A stretch of DNA of 64,000 nt from Crossaster papposus (lineage: Eukaryota; Echinodermata; Asteroidea; Velatida; Solasteridae), in assembly GCA_037893245.1 (NCBI GenBank), contig JBAIAA010000398.1, positions 930,001 to 994,000 on the forward strand, given 5' to 3'. Position numbers and translations under genes: made by a program. The notes under the pieces are model-generated. The model searched no databases and was not told the DNA's origin. It saw only the letters and a program-made list of their open reading frames with translations. This document shows, in pieces, positions 59,981-64,000 of the stretch (within the stretch, counting starts at the first letter, position 1; every line of letters begins with the position of its first letter).

Positions 59981-60546
59981 TTTTAAAGGGAAACTCCACC
60001 CATAGTTTATAATTGCATAATGTTAAAGAGTGTCAATTGTCAACCCTTTTGTGTACGGCATAGTGTATACACAATGTGTACTATATGTGAAATTTGGGCT
60101 CAAAATCATACGGAGAAGGACCTGATGCCATAATTACTAGCTCACAGATTTTCTATTATTCTCAGAAAATACAAAAATAAACGATAGTTTGTGGCGCGTC
60201 AAGTCGATATTCTGCACAGAAATGCAATACATGTACTCGCAATAGTCGGGCGCCGTACAACATACGTCTGCATAATGTAGTTGGCCGCGTCAAGGTGGGA
60301 TACCAGTGCGAACAACAGGCAATAAAGCGATGTGCATTGAGGTGCAGCCACTACGTCATAATTTTCCGGGCGAGGCGGGAAATTTGAACAATATGGCCGC
60401 GCCCTGATTATATTATATCGTGAATATAATAAGCGCGTGTGTCGTTCTCGATAACAAATCAAAACAAATTCTTTGCGGAGTCAGTATGTTACCATAATCG
60501 TTTAGACTAGGTAAAATATTAGTGAGCCTGGAATTTCCCTTTAAAA
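59981..60546. mobile_element. non-autonomous element with AAAGGGAAA ends
   Basis: TTTTAAAGGGAAACTCCA at the left and its inverse TGGAATTTCCCTTTAAAA at the right (17 of 18). The 566-bp interior is non-coding. Both ends abut a TTAA, which could be a target duplication, though this is uncertain. Confidence 0.7.
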
Positions 60547-60876
60547 TACGACCTACATGTATTGACACGATTCAAGTTTGCCCACTCTGTTGGTACTAAA
60601 TGATAAAAATGAGTACATGTACATTCATTAATGAGACAGCGTTTTTACAATAATTTTAAAAACGTTTTTTTTCTTTCAAATATTATAATGTATTATAAGA
60701 TTTGGGTAGAAACCCACAGTAATGGCTAAGGAGATCACACCTACTAGGCGTGTTGGATTATTTCTCTGTTATTAATTAGATTTCATGGTTAATTGACCGT
60801 TATGGGTATTACAATTCCTTTCATGAAGCTAGAATTCATAATGCCACAATCTTATTATTTTTTTTCACTGCAATTC

Positions 60877-62637
60877 TCACCTTCCTCATCCACCTCCGGC
60901 TGGGGGTGGGGCTCTTGGTGCTCCACCTCTGCCTCCAAAGCCTCCCATTCTCCTACTGGGGCCTGGTGGCGGGCCTAGTCCTCTCCTAATAGGCAAGAAA
61001 ATAAACACACTTGGTTGAACTAGCCCTAACCTTTGGGCCTGGTGGTGGGCCTAACCATCTCCTAATGGGCAAGAAAATGAACACACTTTGTTGATTGAAC
61101 CCTAACTCTTGGGCCTGGTGGCGGGCCTAGTCCTCTGCTAATGGGGAAGAAAATAAACATACTTGGTTGAACTAGCCCTAACCCTTAGGCCTGGTGGTGG
61201 GCCTAGCCCTCTCCTAACGGTCAAAAAAACAAACACACTTTGTTGAACTAACCCTAACCCTTGGGCCTGGTACATGTAGTTGGCCTAACGCTCTCCTAAT
61301 GGGGAAGAAAATAAACACACTTTGTCGAACGAACCCCGACTCTTGGGCCTGGTGATTGCTCTTTCAGTTACATTGGTTGCCTACAGGGTTGTCACCAGAC
61401 CATTTATAGAGCCGGGTAATTTGTGCCATCGATCCGCGACCTGACGTGAATTATCTCCTAATCACTTTTTATTATACCCCCAAATACCGCGAGCACAGCG
61501 CTCTCAACGTTCAATAATACGACCTATTCAGTGTAGGGACCTGTAGCCAGTCTATACATGAGAGTAGTCTGGTGCCGTGTTTTTAGTAGTAAACAACTCA
61601 ACTACTTTGCTATGGTTGCCATGCCACGTTCGGTTCTCTACTGCAGGAAGGTAAGTACATGTACTTCGGTGCGCGATGCGTGGCAACCCATGGCAAGCAG
61701 CATTATGAAAACCAGTGTGCGGGAGCGCGCGTACGCTACGTACAATTTTACTTTCATAATGGGTCACAACGTTAACGTTAACACTTTCGAATACATAGTA
61801 CATGTATAATTAAAATGGAAAGGGGAACAACGGCCAAGTGGCCGTAAGGTACGTGTTTTTTTGAAGGGGCTTCACGGCAATTGGCTGGGGCATCACGGCA
61901 ATTGGCTGGGGCATCACGGCAATTGGCTGGGGCATCGCGGCAAGGTTGAGGCCTGAGTTAATTTGAGCCGGGCGGTAAGGCTCAACTTGACCTTGAGTAC
62001 CGGGCGGACATTTTGGGAGGTGGGTAGCACCGCCCGGCGCCGCCCGGCGTGGTGACAACCCTGGTTGCCTATACAATTTCGTATACATAAATCCTTCTGT
62101 TAATCTTCAAGGCTATTCATGATCTTGCTCCCAGATAATGCTAAAAACCATAGGTCACTGATAATTTGCACAAGCTGCTCCAAGCTTATGGAACCAGCTA
62201 CCACATGAGGTTTAGTCTGTTCAGTCCCTTTTGGTTTTTAAGAATAAGCTTAAGACTTTTTTTTTTACAAAGGCATTCGTGTAAAATTGTATTATTGTAT
62301 ATTTTACATTTTGGTAAATTTCGTTGTAAAAATCATTGTTTGACATAACTTTTTTATATAATTAATATTTTTATATTATTAGACTAATGTTTTCTTTTAA
62401 TTAGTATTATAAATATTTTAACAATTTTAGGGCTTGTAATGCGCATTAGGACATATTATGGTATCTGCACAAAATAAATACAATTATTTTGCTCCACTGT
62501 TTCACAGCTAATAAAGTAATAGACATGGTAGATGCTGGTAAGACTTAAATACACAGATCTGACAAGATGTCAACATTCTTGGCACTTACCCTCCTCCACC
62601 TCCTGCTTGGTAGTTTGATGTGTGACCACGCCCCTTG
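60877..62637 (-). CDS. SELENOK: selenoprotein K, 3' exons, with in-frame Sec TGA
   Basis: Terminal exon 60985-60877 encodes RGLGPPPGPSRRMGGFGG, then RGGAPRAPPPAGGG, then TGA (60888-60886), GGA AGG and a TGA stop (60879-60877). This matches the human SelK C-terminus, which has RRMG and ends AGGUGR, with selenocysteine at the same place. The preceding exon 62637-62590 (48 nt, KGRGHTSNYQAGGGGG) joins in phase. A 19-nt microexon at 62929-62911 with a strong acceptor and donor may precede it (low confidence). The N-terminal and membrane-spanning exons are not in the window. SelK is a small ER-membrane protein with roles in ER-associated degradation and palmitoylation with DHHC6. The 3' UTR should hold a SECIS element, which I could not identify with confidence. 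It is convergent with ACTR8. Confidence 0.85.
60986..61350 (-). repeat. exon-boundary array A8 (SELENOK last exon acceptor side), ~76-bp unit
   Basis: Six copies of the acceptor and first ~27 nt of the SELENOK terminal exon (on the plus strand GGGCCTGGTGG...CTCTCCTAATGGGCAAG), near 60959, 61034, 61111, 61188, 61263 and 61343. Each copy keeps a TTAG acceptor-like end, or a close variant, on the minus strand. A CCCTAACCC word lies inside each unit. The next element (hAT-like, 61384) starts 34 bp further on. Confidence 0.85.
61384..62063. mobile_element. non-autonomous hAT-like transposon with 8-bp target duplication
   Basis: Perfect 14-bp ends CAGGGTTGTCACCA / TGGTGACAACCCTG, flanked by GTTGCCTA at 61376-61383 and 62064-62071. 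The 8-bp duplication and CAGGG start fit the hAT superfamily. The interior has tandem TCACGGCAATTGGCTGGGGCA units near the right end and no transposase. It lies in the SELENOK intron. Confidence 0.88.
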
Positions 62638-63007
62638 CTAGTAAGATCAGGCTAAAGATTTAAACCAAAATTGTGTCAACTAATTGTTAAAAGTTTTACA
62701 CTATAAACATTTACATTATAAAAGGGCCAAAATTACTCACCGAAAAAAACACTTTACTAAGCAGGTGAACTGGACCAAATTTGGATAAAAATAGGTCAAA
62801 CACACAGCTAAATATTTGAGAAAGATAATTATCAATCCCAATAGAATGTATTTTTATTAAATATAAATGACACTAAATTGCTAAAATTATAACAAGAAAA
62901 GTAAACTTACCGTAACCATTGTTCGGAAGCTGTCATAAAAAGAATATAAAAAAAACAATCAAAAAGGAGTACCTGTCTTAAACATTATTCCCAATTCAAT
63001 CTTGATA

Positions 63008-63061
<54 letters not shown>
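63008..63061. repeat. (ATT)n microsatellite
   Basis: About 18 uninterrupted ATT units. It adjoins the tail end of the inverted SINE that follows, so it is probably that element's expanded tail. Confidence 0.9.
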
Positions 63062-63370
63062 TTCTGGTAATGAAACCAAGGATCCTTCAAAAGCGCTCAA
63101 GGCACTGTAGCTCGTAAGCCAGAAGAAACCCGTAGACAGAGGCTGTGTCAGCCAGGAACACCGGGGCAAACCCCTTCTCTTAGCGATAAGTGTTCTGGGT
63201 TCTTTTACGTGCATTATACAATTTTATAATATAAAATGGGAAAGATATATACACACATTATAAATTATACAACACACGGGACCTACAACTTTACGTCCCA
63301 TCTGAAGGACGAAGCAATAGTGGTTTAATTGCCTTGCTTAAGGACACACGTGTTGACAGCCGGGAATAAC
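63062..63370 (-). mobile_element. tRNA-derived SINE, inverted
   Basis: Minus-strand copy of the family at 46294: GTCCTTAAGCAAGGCAATTAA, CGGGGTGTTCCTGGC-like and GCGCTTTTGAAGG segments in the expected order. It has an AT-rich insertion around 63215-63275 (TATATACACACATTATAA). Confidence 0.75.
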
Positions 63371-64000
63371 CACCCCTCCAAAATCCTCCGGGCCGTATAT
63401 AATAATTTTGGAGGATTGAGGATTTATGGCAAAATATTTGTTGATTTTAAAAGATGCATTGTGTTGAGGTCATATGCTGTTTTTCCAGAACTGTAAGATT
63501 TTTACAAACTTTACAGGAAGCCAAATTAAAACTTGCTGTGGCAGAACATTATCAGATTCTTCTGTGAAATATAACTCTCTTGGAACAACATTTTCTGGCC
63601 CAGTATTTCATGTATGCAATATCGTGTTAGGGATATAAACCATCTGGGTCAGTTCAGTTGCCTGGAATGTAATTTAACGAAAAGGTGAAATTATGAGAAT
63701 TTTGCTTATCGACATTACACAAATATCTACTCAGCAGTCCGTCATTGCTGGTGTCGCATTGACACTCTTCTGCGCGCACACGTGTAGTCTTGGATTCCAG
63801 ATTTGCTTAATTACCGGTAGCAGTGGGAAGTTTTTACAGCACCCCACAAATCAAAAGTCTAAATATAATAAAGTCGAGTGCACGTAGACGTCTTGGATCC
63901 AAGACTACATACGTATTCATAAATTTTACTGTGTCTATCCACAACAAAACAATTTTGTTTTAAAAGAGTTACAGTTAGGGGATGTCAAAAAAAACGTGCC
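63371..64000. other. right edge, no gene seen
   Basis: Expected to be SELENOK intron on the minus strand. I found neither the membrane-spanning exon nor the first exon here. Confidence 0.45.

Noticed and set aside
60784..60830. Possible SECIS hairpin for SELENOK (ATGA ... AATTG / CAATT ... ATGA)
   Set aside because: Helix pairing is too weak and the quartet is not convincing by eye; left for a dedicated search.
63608..63643. Minus-strand MVYIPN frame resembling the SelK N-terminus
   Set aside because: It is 11 codons long, has no donor after it, and no membrane-spanning exon follows before 62929; probably chance.

Overview
This window is a piece of a eukaryotic nuclear genome. It contains intron-rich animal genes with GT-AG introns, tRNA-derived SINEs, a LINE, hAT-like and fold-back DNA elements and many minisatellites. 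I infer an invertebrate deuterostome, most likely a cephalochordate (amphioxus, Branchiostoma). All six genes have recognisable vertebrate counterparts, and three of them carry tandem arrays built from exon boundaries. I recall that arrangement being reported from amphioxus Adh genes as 'mirage' minisatellites. No species marker is present, so this assignment is an inference.

Layout. (1) 0.25-18.05 kb, minus strand: an HSPA14 (atypical Hsp70) gene with 13 of its exons; only the last short exon is missing, off the left edge. Its introns hold two large satellite arrays, SINEs, inverted-repeat elements and three exon-derived arrays. (2) 18.5-22.2 kb, plus: a complete four-exon MANF gene, divergent from HSPA14 across 456 bp. 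(3) 25.2-25.9 kb, minus: a single-exon UPF0739 (C1orf74-like) gene. (4) 27.7-29.75 kb, plus: a two-exon PLCXD gene. (5) 31.3-37.3 kb, minus: a nearly complete I-like non-LTR retrotransposon with an 11-bp target duplication and one frameshift. (6) 38.4-41 kb: DNA-transposon relics. (7) 42.5-53.0 kb, plus: ACTR8 (Arp8, INO80 complex), 11 coding exons without the N-terminal exon, with four exon-derived arrays and an interstitial TTAGGGG array. (8) 53-60.8 kb: repeat-rich intergenic DNA. (9) 60.9-62.9 kb, minus: the 3' exons of selenoprotein K with an in-frame TGA (Sec) four codons before the stop; its 5' exons lie off the right edge.

The genes do not form an operon. They are independent housekeeping or secretory-pathway genes; MANF and SELENOK both act in the ER. 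The main feature is that eight separate exons in three genes (HSPA14, ACTR8, SELENOK) have had one exon edge, plus adjoining intron or 3' UTR, amplified 5 to about 22 times. Several units keep apparent splice donors and acceptors, and in two cases the implied pseudo-exons are multiples of three.
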